Source: Bacteroidales bacterium (GTDB taxonomy: Bacteria; Bacteroidota; Bacteroidia; Bacteroidales; UBA932). Taken from it: a DNA stretch of 64,000 nucleotides. The DNA is taken from the NCBI GenBank assembly GCA_017399905.1, contig JAFQAR010000040.1:35680-99679 (forward strand), in the 5' to 3' direction. This document shows positions 1 to 10,000 of the stretch, in pieces; within the stretch, counting starts at the first letter, position 1; each line of letters begins with the position of its first letter. A program made the position numbers and the translations under genes. The notes under the pieces are model-generated. The model did no database searches, had not been told where the DNA came from, and saw only the letters and a list, made by a program, of their open reading frames with translations.

Positions 1-973
1 CAATCAAGTGAACCACATCATCAAATGTACATCCCGCCTCATCAAGAAGCACCTCTACGTTCTCCCACATCCTCATTGTCTGCCTGCACACATCACCAGG
101 ACAGACGACCTGCCCCTTATTGTCGATACTGGCGGTTCCCGAAATCAGTACATGCCTTCTGTCACCATATGTGACACTTGTGCCCCTCTCGAAGGTAACG
201 CCATATTCATGGGTAGGATTCAGATGCGTCGCCCCTTTCAGATATGCCACCTGGGCATCTTGCAGGCCTTTGACCGAGTACGCGTCAAAAGTGACAAGCG
301 AATCCGGGAAGAAGTTCTTTCCGGCAATGCCCGTACTGGCGATATAATGAGTCTGAGGCACAAGTCCTTTCCCATCGAAGAACTCCCGTCTTCCTTTTAC
401 TACGCCGGCATAGTTGACATCGACATCCTGTACGTAAATCCATGTCCTCAGGCAATTGTCCGCGATAGTGCACCCGTGAGCGCCAAGAGAGGTCCCGTAT
501 GAATCCAGGACTCCTTTAATCTGAGACTCGGAATCCCCACCTCTTCCGCTTCGGTAAGCTGTCCAGAGATGTGAGTATCCGTTGTGTTCGGCCTTCCACA
601 TGCCTGAACCGGTGCATACAGGTTCCACATCCGTCATCAGATATACCCACAAAGCAATCTTTGAACCGTCAAGCGGAGGCTGTTCAATTATCGAAACCGC
701 ACAGCTGCAGCGTTCGGGAAGGACCCGCTGCAAAATCTCAGTCTGATTGGCCGCATCACTGATGAAGCATCTCAGGAATACCGGCACGGCGCAATCCAGA
801 GTATATTCACACACATGGTCCAAAGCTCCGAAGACAGACTCCACCTGCTGTTCGAATGTAAAGCCATCACCATTCCTTATCATCAGGTGATATTCACTGA
901 TTCCGTTCTCGACTTCAAATCCTGCCATGCGGACCGAAGCATGGACATGATCTATGTTGAAATTCCTTATCAT
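1..973 (-). CDS. Chorismatase/Rid (YjgF) superfamily protein, partial at the left edge
   Basis: The frame is open from an ATG at 973 to the window edge (324 codons, no stop), so the gene is C-terminally incomplete. Two stop codons lie directly upstream of this ATG in frame, which fixes the start. The protein shows two YjgF/Rid-like halves: a divergent one at about residues 25-115 and a clear one at about 185-324, with the Rid-type stretch VLISGTASID followed by a helix ending in LLDEAGCTFDDVVHLI. This size and duplicated fold match the FkbO/Hyg5/XanB2 chorismatase-like group, which acts on chorismate in characterised members. Bacteroidetes homologues are usually labelled only as YjgF-family. 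It is the third gene of a minus-strand operon, 45 bases after the DUF6057-like gene. Substrate and role are unknown; the family call rests on motif reading, not a search. Confidence 0.72.
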   Translation of the reverse strand, partial: MIRNFNIDHVHASVRMAGFEVENGISEYHLMIRNGDGFTFEQQVESVFGALDHVCEYTLDCAVPVFLRCFISDAANQTEILQRVLPERCSCAVSIIEQPPLDGSKIALWVYLMTDVEPVCTGSGMWKAEHNGYSHLWTAYRSGRGGDSESQIKGVLDSYGTSLGAHGCTIADNCLRTWIYVQDVDVNYAGVVKGRREFFDGKGLVPQTHYIASTGIAGKNFFPDSLVTFDAYSVKGLQDAQVAYLKGATHLNPTHEYGVTFERGTSVTYGDRRHVLISGTASIDNKGQVVCPGDVCRQTMRMWENVEVLLDEAGCTFDDVVHLI

Positions 974-1018
974 CTATCATTGATTTCCGAATCACTGTGG
1001 ATTCATGACATAAACTTA

Positions 1019-2422
1019 TCAATACACATATGCCCAATATGTATCGGCATATTTATTCCTGGCTTCTGCAATCTTTCCCGAACGTCTCAAGTCAGTAAAG
1101 TCCACGAATCCGTCCCACACGTCCTTATCTATCTTATATTTCTGCAGGACTGACGGATTCTTGCCGGCAACAAGAAGAAGCGCTTCCTGATAGAGTCTTG
1201 GTATGCGGCCTTTTTCCTCATATAGATTTGCTGAGATAATATGGAAAAGACGGTAGAATGAATTGCCGTCACGTTCCGCAAGTACGCCGCAAAGCAGATA
1301 GTCCGCAAGCTTACGGTTCTGCGGATAGCGGTCATACATAGCGGACATATCAGGAAGGAACGATTCCATCGTGAACCTTTTTCCGACATAAGAATAATCC
1401 GGAGTCGTCCCCTTGATCTGAGAAAGTCTCCATTGGCGCTTCTCCAGCCATCTGCCGTGGCATGTAGATCCTGCAAGAATGTCCATATATTTTTTCGCAA
1501 GACGATAATCCCCTATTTCAAGGTACAGGTCCGTAAGATATCTCAGAGCATCGAAAGTCATTCCGTAAACCGGCTGGACCGCCTGCTGGTATGTATGATA
1601 TATGGCAAGATTGCTCATTCCAAGACATCGGTAGAACTGTATGTTGAAGTTAAGGGAGAATGGCATCTGTTCATTGTAAAAAAGGAAATCCTCAACTGAA
1701 GAAAGTCCATATCTGAAAGCCTGGTCCGGCAAGTCACCGGTCTGAGACAAGGCGAGAAGAGCATATCTCCTCTTGTAGCCGTTCGCAACGGCATCACGTC
1801 CGGATACAGATTTCAGGATTTCGTCCCATTCGTCATTTTCAGCAAGATACTCAAGATAAGCCACATCCTCATACCGGTTGCATGTAGAGTCCTCATCGAA
1901 CATAACTGATGCTGAAGCCCCGACGATTACTGCAAACATGGGTAAGGTCAGATATATGCTGTGGAAAAAGGATGGAAGACGGACGAATCCTTTTCTTGCA
2001 AGCGTAAGCAGTGAAACAAGCAGCGCAGCTCCCAAAGAGATGACCGCCAATGAAACTGACACAACAAGCGTCATGTCTTTCATCTGGTAATATATCAATA
2101 CCGGCAGAGGAAGAAAGGATATCCATGTCAAGGTATCTCCATCCTTGAACAGTCTTCCTATCAGTATTGCAAGAGACGAAATGACAAGCATTGGAAGCAG
2201 GGCCTGAATTGCCGCTCCGGCAGCAGGACAGGAATAGAACTGGAGAAGAAAGGCTCCGACATAGCTGGACATATCGCGTGGAAGACTGAAGTTCAACGAG
2301 ATATAGTCTGGCAAGGTGGTAAAGAAGCTGAAGCCTTCCATCCACACCAGAAGATAAGGGAAACCGAAATACCATCCGGCCCAAAGCAATACAAAAGCCA
2401 ATGAGAACAATATCTTCTTCAT
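1019..2422 (-). CDS. DUF6057-like polytopic membrane protein
   Basis: A 467-residue protein. The first 175 residues hold about five hydrophobic segments (about 4-27, 58-80, 85-115, 118-145 and 152-175). The rest is soluble and helix-rich, with tetratricopeptide-like spacing, for example YLTDLYLEIGDYRLAKKYMD. The N-terminus (FPYLLVWMEGFSFF, then a PDY and an LLQFY segment) resembles the Bacteroidetes family DUF6057, whose function is not known. It sits 12 bases after the PD40 lipoprotein gene and 45 bases before the chorismatase-like gene, so the three are very likely co-transcribed. The assignment comes from recall of the family and is moderately secure; no enzymatic motif is visible. Confidence 0.7.
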   Translation of the reverse strand: MKKILFSLAFVLLWAGWYFGFPYLLVWMEGFSFFTTLPDYISLNFSLPRDMSSYVGAFLLQFYSCPAAGAAIQALLPMLVISSLAILIGRLFKDGDTLTWISFLPLPVLIYYQMKDMTLVVSVSLAVISLGAALLVSLLTLARKGFVRLPSFFHSIYLTLPMFAVIVGASASVMFDEDSTCNRYEDVAYLEYLAENDEWDEILKSVSGRDAVANGYKRRYALLALSQTGDLPDQAFRYGLSSVEDFLFYNEQMPFSLNFNIQFYRCLGMSNLAIYHTYQQAVQPVYGMTFDALRYLTDLYLEIGDYRLAKKYMDILAGSTCHGRWLEKRQWRLSQIKGTTPDYSYVGKRFTMESFLPDMSAMYDRYPQNRKLADYLLCGVLAERDGNSFYRLFHIISANLYEEKGRIPRLYQEALLLVAGKNPSVLQKYKIDKDVWDGFVDFTDLRRSGKIAEARNKYADTYWAYVY

Positions 2423-2434
2423 ATTTCTTCCACC

Positions 2435-3886
2435 TTAATCTTCAGAAAGGAAAAGGTCAGCCGCTTCGGAAGGAAGGTCGACTTCCCCGGTAATGAATTC
2501 CGGTACATTATAGGACTTCAGACGCCACTGATTCTCCCGTGGATCCTTCTGAGGAAGAAGGAACGGCTTATGCGGAGTGCCGGAAGGATCCAGAAAGGCT
2601 ATATAAAGACGTGTATACCGCCCGTCCAGCCTCCTGCTGCCGAACATCACCCAACGTCCGTCAGAAGACCATGAATGATAGCTGTCAGCCTCGTTCTCTT
2701 CATTCCATACGGATACATCCACATCCTCTCCGGTATGAAGGTCGATCATCCCAAGGTCAGCCTCGTCATGCCATATCGGAAAGGTTCCATAATCAGCCCG
2801 GGTATACAGGAGATAATGTCCGTCAGGGGACACGCGCGGATATGAAACACTGCCGCCTCTTACACTGGAATCATACAATGTATCCACTTTCTCTCCGAAA
2901 GTACAAGAATCAGGATCAAAAGGCACTCTCAGCATATCATAGTTCATGTCGAGAGAGAACTTCACCGGAAGTGAAGGCGCCTTATGTGAAACGAAGTACA
3001 GGTATCTTCCGTCAGGTGACCATGACGGATATGTTTCAAGATCTTCTTCTGTCATGAAACGCCGATCAGTGATGACCTCCCCGGTAACGACATCATATAT
3101 CAGCATATCGGAAGCGGTATCGAACACTTCGATAGGCTGTTTACCTTCAACAAAGAAGAGCTGGCGTGTCGTATTGGCGGAAAACGCTATGAATCTTCCG
3201 TCAGGGTGCCAAGCAGGATAGGTAGTATTCTTTTTAGGGCCTATGCTGCTGAAATCCACTTTCCTGAGTTCACCTTTATGATAAAGTACAGTACCGCCAT
3301 TCTTTCCTCGAGCATGGAACATCATGCTTTCCGGCGAATAAGACGGAAAATTGTGACAGTTCAGACATGTCGTGCCGGATTTACTGTTCGTCACTATGGC
3401 CCTCTCAATGAAGGAGGTAAGGTCACGTTGATAGATTCCGAGCTGACGCCATCCGACATAACCCGGTTCTATCAGTCTGTAGGCAACCCAGGGGTCTATT
3501 CCGTAGTCGGAGACATTGATGGGAAAAGTGGCGTATTTTATGCCGTACGGGTGTCTGTCGCTCCACGCCGAGACTTCAACGTCCATTTTTCCGCCCTTTA
3601 CTTCATTCAAGAGGGACTTCCATTTCTTCAATGGCAGAGCGACAGCCTCGTCACGGCATGCACACTCCAGAAGAGTCCTTCCTTCTGAAAGAAAGGACAC
3701 ATGTACGCGCGACGCACCTTCAATCATGAAATTGAGGGGTGCAATATTGGCAGGCACGGTCACTCCCATGTAATCAGGAAAGACAGGAGGCATCTCCGCA
3801 GAAACCGTTTCCGGTTCCCAGGAAATACACCCTGAAAGAATGAATGCAGAAGCACCTGCAAGAAGGACATGTTTCAGCCTGTTCAT
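2435..3886 (-). CDS. PD40/TolB-like beta-propeller lipoprotein with one CxxCH heme-type motif
   Basis: A 483-residue predicted lipoprotein: the signal peptide ends in FILSGC, with the lipid cysteine at residue 20. Residues 174-178 read CLNCH, a class c cytochrome heme-attachment motif. From about residue 220 at least four PD40 (WD40-like, TolB-type) blades follow, with repeats such as PAWHPDGRFIAF, PSWSPDGRYLYF, YPRVSPDGHYLLY and HSWSSDGRWVMF. A second region at 50-120 looks like a beta-sandwich. First gene of a three-gene operon; a TAnnTTTG promoter box lies 21 bases before the start. Bacteroidetes relatives are often named TolB-like or cytochrome c biogenesis-like without evidence. Whether heme is bound is an inference from one motif; the site could also bind metal or be structural. 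Confidence 0.75.
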   Translation of the reverse strand: MNRLKHVLLAGASAFILSGCISWEPETVSAEMPPVFPDYMGVTVPANIAPLNFMIEGASRVHVSFLSEGRTLLECACRDEAVALPLKKWKSLLNEVKGGKMDVEVSAWSDRHPYGIKYATFPINVSDYGIDPWVAYRLIEPGYVGWRQLGIYQRDLTSFIERAIVTNSKSGTTCLNCHNFPSYSPESMMFHARGKNGGTVLYHKGELRKVDFSSIGPKKNTTYPAWHPDGRFIAFSANTTRQLFFVEGKQPIEVFDTASDMLIYDVVTGEVITDRRFMTEEDLETYPSWSPDGRYLYFVSHKAPSLPVKFSLDMNYDMLRVPFDPDSCTFGEKVDTLYDSSVRGGSVSYPRVSPDGHYLLYTRADYGTFPIWHDEADLGMIDLHTGEDVDVSVWNEENEADSYHSWSSDGRWVMFGSRRLDGRYTRLYIAFLDPSGTPHKPFLLPQKDPRENQWRLKSYNVPEFITGEVDLPSEAADLFLSED

Positions 3887-3906
3887 AAGATGACGTACAT
3901 ATCATA

Positions 3907-3914
3907 CAAATATA
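3907..3914 (-). promoter_or_regulatory. Promoter -7 box for the PD40 lipoprotein operon
   Basis: The minus strand reads TATATTTG, a perfect match to the Bacteroidetes -7 consensus TAnnTTTG, 21 bases before the start codon at 3886. The gap 3887-4096 is shared with the divergent glycosidase gene and contains a promoter at each end; nothing else was recognised there. Confidence 0.6.
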
Positions 3915-4061
3915 CTGATTTTACGAATACATTGTCACAAATGAGCATAAAAATCCCTCATATTGCATCGGTTTTACCATCAATGTTCTCAGAGTGCCGA
4001 CGAGACAGGATGATTTATGAAACAAAACAGGCAAAAGCGGACGAATTAAAGATAAAGAATG

Positions 4062-4069
4062 TAAATTTG
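4062..4069 (+). promoter_or_regulatory. Promoter -7 box for the DUF5597 glycosidase
   Basis: TAAATTTG, a perfect TAnnTTTG box, ends 27 bases before the ATG at 4097. No convincing -33 TTG was found at the usual spacing. Confidence 0.55.
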
Positions 4070-4096
4070 CGGTAACAGCAGCAAACAAGAATATAT

Positions 4097-5713
4097 ATGA
4101 AAAGACTGACGGTCACCCTCATCTGCATTGCAGCCTACATCGCAGCACATGCCCAGATACCGGCCCTCTATCCTACAGGAAACGGCACCCAGCTCACAAT
4201 CGGAGGCAAACCTTTCATCATACTCGGCGGAGAGCTGGCCAACTCCAGCGCTTCAAGCGGGGAGTATATGGATATGCGCGGAACATGGCCTTATCTTGCG
4301 GAATCAGGCCTCAACACGGTACTTGCTCCGGTCTACTGGGAGCTTATCGAACCACAGCGGGGCAAATACGATTTCAGCAGCGTCGACTACCTGTTAAAAT
4401 CCGCAAGGACCAACAATCTGAAGCTCATACTGCTATGGTTCGGAACATGGAAGAACAGCATGTCATGCTATGTCCCTTCATGGGTAAAGAGAAATTTCGG
4501 CAAGGAGTTCGAGCTTGCCCGCAATTCAGACGGAAGCACACCGGAAATAATGTCAGCCTTCTCAGAAAGCAATGTCCGTGCTGACGCCAAGGCATTCTCC
4601 CAGTTCATGAAGTATCTGCGTCTCAATGACGGCGCGGAAGGAACCGTCATAATGGTGCAGGTGGAAAATGAAATCGGAATGCTCGGGGATGCAAGGGATC
4701 ATTCCAAGCTTGCCGACAATGCGTACAGAAGTCCGGTTCCCTATGACATGATGTACATGCTGCGGTCGGGAAAGGCAGGAAAGCATGTGGAAAAGATATG
4801 GAAGGACGCCGGCATGGCGGCGGAAGGGGACTGGAAGGAAGTATTCGGCGAAGGAACTGATGCAGACGAGATCTTCATGGCATACTGGTACGCCAGATAT
4901 ACGGAAAGAGTAGCAGCTGCAGGAAAGAAGGAATACAATATACCGATGTTCGTGAACACGGCACTCAACTCGCGCGGAAGGAAGGCCGGAGAATATCCCA
5001 GTGCCGGCCCGCTCGCCCACCTCATGCCGATATGGAAGCTTGCAGCACCAAGCATAGACCTGATATGTCCGGACATCTATGACAAAGGCTATCCTTCATG
5101 GATTGACATGTACGCTGCCGAAAACAATCAGCTCTTCATCCCGGAAATACGTCAGGTTGCGGAAAACGGTGCCAGAGTATTCCTTGCTCTCGGAAAATAC
5201 GGGGCGATAGGTTTCAGCCCGTTCTCTATAGACAACATGCCGGAAGAACAGGATTACCCTCTGAAGAAGGCATACAGGCTTCTGCAGCCGGCACTTGACC
5301 TCATAGCCGAGAAACAGGCTGAAGGAAAGACAGATGGAATGTTGGCGGATTACGAAAATCCGGAAACGACAATAACCATAAACGGAATTGACTTCAGATG
5401 CAGGCACGACCTTACTTTGGGATGGAATCCTGAAGCGTCAGACCCCGGCTTATGGGGAGAGACTTCAGTGATGATTCTTGACATGGGAAACGACTCATAT
5501 CTTTTCCTGGGCACAGGAGTCGTGACGACAATGTCCCCTTCTGACGGAAAAGGAAAGGTCGGGATCGAGAGCATCGATGAAATAGTCTTCGACAGGAACG
5601 GGAAAATGCAGAAACTGCGCAGGCTCAACGGAGATGAAGACCATCAGGGAAGGCACATACGCATACCTTTCGGCGAATATGGAGCACAGCTTCTGAAAAT
5701 CTACAGGTACTGA
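4097..5713 (+). CDS. DUF5597-type beta-galactosidase-like glycoside hydrolase (GH35/GH42, clan GH-A)
   Basis: A 538-residue secreted enzyme with a cleavable signal peptide (ending ...AAHAQ). The start fits the promoter box at 4062-4069. The TIM-barrel shows the clan GH-A pair: acid/base Glu192 in QVENE and likely nucleophile Glu350 in FIPEIRQ. The N-terminal part (WPYLAESGLNTVLAPVYWELIEP) is typical of GH35/GH42 beta-galactosidases, and the C-terminal about 150 residues match the DUF5597 beta domain. Likely releases terminal galactose or a related sugar from plant glycans in the periplasm. It stands alone, convergent with uxuA across a shared terminator, next to the arabinose/xylan genes. Exact substrate unknown. 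Confidence 0.82.
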   Translation: MKRLTVTLICIAAYIAAHAQIPALYPTGNGTQLTIGGKPFIILGGELANSSASSGEYMDMRGTWPYLAESGLNTVLAPVYWELIEPQRGKYDFSSVDYLLKSARTNNLKLILLWFGTWKNSMSCYVPSWVKRNFGKEFELARNSDGSTPEIMSAFSESNVRADAKAFSQFMKYLRLNDGAEGTVIMVQVENEIGMLGDARDHSKLADNAYRSPVPYDMMYMLRSGKAGKHVEKIWKDAGMAAEGDWKEVFGEGTDADEIFMAYWYARYTERVAAAGKKEYNIPMFVNTALNSRGRKAGEYPSAGPLAHLMPIWKLAAPSIDLICPDIYDKGYPSWIDMYAAENNQLFIPEIRQVAENGARVFLALGKYGAIGFSPFSIDNMPEEQDYPLKKAYRLLQPALDLIAEKQAEGKTDGMLADYENPETTITINGIDFRCRHDLTLGWNPEASDPGLWGETSVMILDMGNDSYLFLGTGVVTTMSPSDGKGKVGIESIDEIVFDRNGKMQKLRRLNGDEDHQGRHIRIPFGEYGAQLLKIYRY

Positions 5714-5754
5714 AATGAAAAATGTGAGGCTCAAGACCTCACATTTTTCATTTC
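5712..5754. terminator. Bidirectional terminator shared by the DUF5597 gene and uxuA
   Basis: Two perfect 18-base arms (5712-5729 and 5737-5754) with a 7-base loop. A-rich and T-rich outer ends suit both strands. The uxuA stop codon (5731-5733) lies in the loop, so the hairpin includes the last uxuA codons. Confidence 0.85.
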
Positions 5755-6912
5755 ATCCCTTACTACGGCCATCATTCCGTCAACCTGACCAAGAGCCAAC
5801 ATTCTGCCATGGAATGAATATCCGGGATTATATCCCATCTTTTCATCACCAAGCATAGTCCTGCCATGGTCCACTCTCATAGGAAGGTCAGGACGACATC
5901 TTTCGAATATCCTGACAAGGTCGACAAGATGGCCTCTGCCCTCGAGATGCGACGCCTCTATAAAATTGCCGTCGGGCAGAACGTTACAGCTGCGAAGATG
6001 GACGAAATGGGTCCTTGATGCGAACCTTTCAGCCATGCGGACGACATCATTATGTTCGCCGGCAGAAAGTGATCCGGCGCAGAATGTCAGACCGTTATGC
6101 GGATTATCGACCGCACTGAGCATCCACTCGATATCCTCTTTGCATGTAACGATTCTCGGAAGCCCTAAAACCTGGAAAGGCGGGTCATCCGGATGCACAC
6201 ACATATTCATACCGTACTCCTCACATACCGGCATTACGGCATTGAGGAAATACTTCATATTTTCCTGCAGCTGCTCCCTGTCTATCCCCTCATATTTAGC
6301 AAGAAGGGATCTGAATATGGAAACGGGAGCCTGATCTCCTTCCTTGATATTGCCATTGACAAAACCCTGGGTCTTGACAATGATGGAATCTATGAGATCA
6401 TCCTTTTCTGCTTCTGTTATCGTCTCATCAAGCTCTTCGACCTTTGCAAGCACCTCAGGGGAATAGTCAGATTCTGCACCAGCCCTGCACAGTATCTTCA
6501 GGTCAAAATAGGCAAAACGTGCCATATCGAAATAAAGTGATGAGGAGCCGTCCTCCCAAGGATGGTAAAGGTCGGTACGTATCCAGTCTATGACCGGCAT
6601 GAAGTTATAGCATACCGTCTTCACTCCGGCACGTCCCAGATTGGCAAGGCTTTCCTTGTAGTTCTCTATAAGCTGCTCACGCTCGGGGCCGGCATACTTT
6701 ATGGCTTCGCAGACAGGGAGACTTTCGACAACAGACCAGCGGAGTCCGTATGACTCTATATATTCCTTCAGGTCATTTATGGCCTCAAGGGTCCACACTT
6801 CACCGTTAGGAACATCATGCAGGGCAGTGACGATACCCTCGACTCCGATCTGACGAAGCATATCAAGGGTTATCTTGTCGTTCCTGCCGAACCATCTCCA
6901 TGTCTTCTCCAT
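5731..6912 (-). CDS. uxuA: Mannonate dehydratase
   Basis: A 393-residue protein of normal UxuA length. UxuA dehydrates D-mannonate to 2-keto-3-deoxygluconate in the cytoplasmic glucuronate pathway. The N-terminus (MEKTWRWFGRNDKITL then IGVEGIVTALHDVPNGEVW) and the metal-site region (NMCVHPDDPP, THFVHLRSCN, DHGRTMLGDE) are characteristic of the xylose-isomerase-like UxuA fold. It is a single-gene unit, separate from the other uronate genes at 30107 and 46330-50957. It diverges from the sensor at 7095, suggesting shared control. Confidence 0.93.
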   Translation of the reverse strand: MEKTWRWFGRNDKITLDMLRQIGVEGIVTALHDVPNGEVWTLEAINDLKEYIESYGLRWSVVESLPVCEAIKYAGPEREQLIENYKESLANLGRAGVKTVCYNFMPVIDWIRTDLYHPWEDGSSSLYFDMARFAYFDLKILCRAGAESDYSPEVLAKVEELDETITEAEKDDLIDSIIVKTQGFVNGNIKEGDQAPVSIFRSLLAKYEGIDREQLQENMKYFLNAVMPVCEEYGMNMCVHPDDPPFQVLGLPRIVTCKEDIEWMLSAVDNPHNGLTFCAGSLSAGEHNDVVRMAERFASRTHFVHLRSCNVLPDGNFIEASHLEGRGHLVDLVRIFERCRPDLPMRVDHGRTMLGDEKMGYNPGYSFHGRMLALGQVDGMMAVVRDEMKNVRS

Positions 6913-6934
6913 AAAAGAATTGTTTTTAGCGATA

Positions 6935-6942
6935 CAAATTTA
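6935..6942 (-). promoter_or_regulatory. Promoter -7 box for uxuA
   Basis: TAAATTTG on the minus strand, 23 bases before the ATG at 6912; a perfect TAnnTTTG match. The divergent gap 6913-7094 carries this box and the sensor promoter at 7059-7066. Confidence 0.6.
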
Positions 6943-7058
6943 GCAAGTTATAAGATTCTCCTGTATAATATTGCAACAAAGAAATGCATTTTTGAAACAC
7001 CCCCATCAAAATGTAGAAAATAATGTTTCAAAAACCGCAGAATTCAATCATTAGTTAT

Positions 7059-7066
7059 TATTTTTG
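7059..7066 (+). promoter_or_regulatory. Promoter -7 box for the hybrid sensor gene
   Basis: TATTTTTG matches TAnnTTTG. Transcription would begin near 7073, downstream of an in-frame ATG at 7023. This supports the ATG at 7095, which begins a good signal peptide, as the real start. Confidence 0.55.
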
Positions 7067-7094
7067 TAAACTAAACCACAGAATTCTGACACAG

Positions 7095-10000
7095 ATGAAA
7101 CACAAGAACCTCTTGGCTATACTTCTGTTCATGACAGCGGCAATGACCTCTCATGCACAGATGGCAAGACTATATACTTCGGAATCCGGACTGGCAAACA
7201 CTCAGATAAACAGCACATATCAGGACAGCAAGGGATTCATTTGGATCTGCACAGAGAACGGATTGTCAAGATTTGACGGAATGGACTTCTCAACATTCCG
7301 TTTTGAAAGGGATAAGCCGTCATCCATCGCCAGCAATATGGTCCGCACAACCTACGAAGACTCGGACAACGTATTCTGGGTCGGCACTTCCGCAGGCCTC
7401 CAGATATTCGATCCCGAATACAACACTTTCACCAAGATAGCCTTGCAGGACGATTCCGTACCTGATTCCGAACAACATATATCATCGATAGTGGAAGTCA
7501 AATATAAAGGAGAAGAGAGAATACTTGTGACCACTTCAGGTCATGGAGTATATGCGTTCGACAAGGACACCCGCAAGCTTGACCACATGCTGATGCACTG
7601 GATAAACTCGAATCTGCCGTCCGACTTCATTTACATGACATATCTGGATTCCAAGGAAAGATTATGGATATGTCTTGAGGATGGAGGTCTCATGATGCTT
7701 GACATCACTGAAGAAAACAGCAGGAACGACATATGGGGGCCGGGAATGGAGGATATAGAGAAGGATATGTTCCAGACATTGGCTGAAGACAGGGAGACAG
7801 GAAAAGTGATGATAGGCTCCTTCGACAACGGCATCCTCATCTTCGAAGAAGAGACAGGCAGAATCCGGAAGGCCAAGGACGCATCAGCAAGAAAAAGCCG
7901 CGTAACCTCTTTCCTGAAGAACAACATTGCCACGCAATATGGCGAACACACTTATCTGGTAGGCCTCGAGAATGAAGGAATCAAGATGTTCGACCCTGTA
8001 AGTGAAGCTCTTTACGACGTTTCGTTTCCGAACATTCCTTACGACATTTCATCATGGAAGGTACATGACCTCATGGAAGACAATCAGGGAAATGTCTGGG
8101 CCTGCGCATACCAGACCGGCCTGATGGTACTTCCAAAGTCAATGTACGGCTTCGACTACATGCATTTCAGCACAGATGGACCGAACAGCAGCAACAGTTC
8201 TTGCGTCACATCGATAATAGAAGACAAGATGAGGGAATGTCTGTGGATAGGAACTGATGGAGGAGGAATATTCAAGGTGGACAGGAAGGGAAAGATAACA
8301 AACATGTCGGCAAGCAATACGTCTCTATCCAACAACTCCATCATGTCCATGGCTCTGGACAAGAGAAACACTTTATGGATAGCGACATATCTTGGAGGTA
8401 TCGTCACATACAGACCGGAAGAAGGCATAAAGGCTTTCCGCGACCAGAAATCCATAGAAACAGACAAGACAGTATGTCTCGAATATTCTGAAGAGGACGA
8501 CATAATGTATGTCGGCACTCACGGAAAAGGCTTTTCCCTGATAGATGCTGCGAACCAGAAGGTATTGAGGACATGGGCAGACAATGAGAACAAGTGGATA
8601 AGCACACTGCATATCGACCAGTCAGGATTACTCTGGGTGGGCACATATAACGGTCCCATGGCATACGACAACAGAATCAGGAGACTGCTCCACTATGACA
8701 TTAACGACGAATTGTCGACAAGAGTATACTCGTTCTGCGAGGATTCGGAAGGACAGCTATGGATAGGTACCGGCGAAGGCATCGTCTGCTTCGACAGAGC
8801 AGCAAAGACGACAGTATCATATACGGAATCAGACGGTCTCCCAAGCAATACCGTAACCGGCATCCTCGCTACAGAAGACGGAAACATCTGGATATCTACA
8901 CTTAACGGACTTTCGAGACACTGTATAAAGACCGGAGAATTCCAGAACTACTACCATCACGACGGCCTGCAGGAAAACGAATTCCATGTAAATGTCGCAC
9001 TCAAGGATACGCATGGGAAACTATGGTTCGGAGGCATAAAGGGAGTAACGTCATTCTTCCCTCACATCGTGGACCAGAGGAGTCATTCAGTACCTGCCCT
9101 CTACCTTACGAACCTGAGCGTAATGAACAGTCCTGTGGAATTCAATCCAGCCCTTGGAGACTCGAACATACTTGACAAGCACATTACTGAAGCCACCCAG
9201 ATCACTCTGCCTTATGACTCAGGCATATTCTCACTGGATTTCTCCGTCCTGGAATATACAAATCCCAAAAGGATAACATATTCCTACATGATGGAAGGCT
9301 TCGAGAAGGAATGGAACACTGTTCATCCAGGTTCAAGAACCATAACCTATACAAACCTCCCGTCCGGAAGGTACAGGATGAAGGTAAAGGCATATTTTGC
9401 CGGAGAACCTGAGGAATTCTCATATAAGGAAATCGGGATCCGCATCACGCCGCCATGGCACAGGTCGTTATGGGCTTGGGCACTCTACATCTTTACAGCC
9501 GTCATGGTACTGCTGGCTCTCACGGAATACTTCACCAGAAGAAAAGTTCTCAAGGTAAAGCAGAGAGAATCCGAGCTGAAGGAGCTCAGACTTCAGATGT
9601 TCACAAACATCTCCCATGAAATACGTACGCCTCTGACTCTCGTAATGAACCCGTTGAAGAAGCTGCGTGAGGCGGAAAAGGATCCGAAGATGAAGGATCT
9701 GTACAATCTCATGTACAGAAACAGTCTGCGCGTATTGAGACTCGTGAATCAGCTTCTTGACATGCGCAAGGTCGACAATGGCCAGATGCAGCTGCATTTC
9801 CTGGAAACAGACATCGTATACTTCATCAAGGACATCATGCAGTCGTTCGACAACCTTGCTGTCAGCAGAAACATCAGGTTCAGCATAAATCCGGAACAGG
9901 AAGTCACAAACCTATGGATCGACCAAGGCAACTTCGACAAGATAATCTTCAACATTCTGTCCAATGCATTCAAATACACACCGGATTCGGGAGAAATAAG

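Noticed and set aside
8-502. A 164-codon plus-strand open frame at the left edge
   Set aside because: The minus strand is open across the whole first 973 bases and encodes a recognisable Rid/chorismatase-like protein, so this is a shadow.
7023-7094. Upstream ATG at 7023 as the start of the hybrid sensor
   Set aside because: It precedes the promoter box at 7059-7066, and the ATG at 7095 opens a standard signal peptide.
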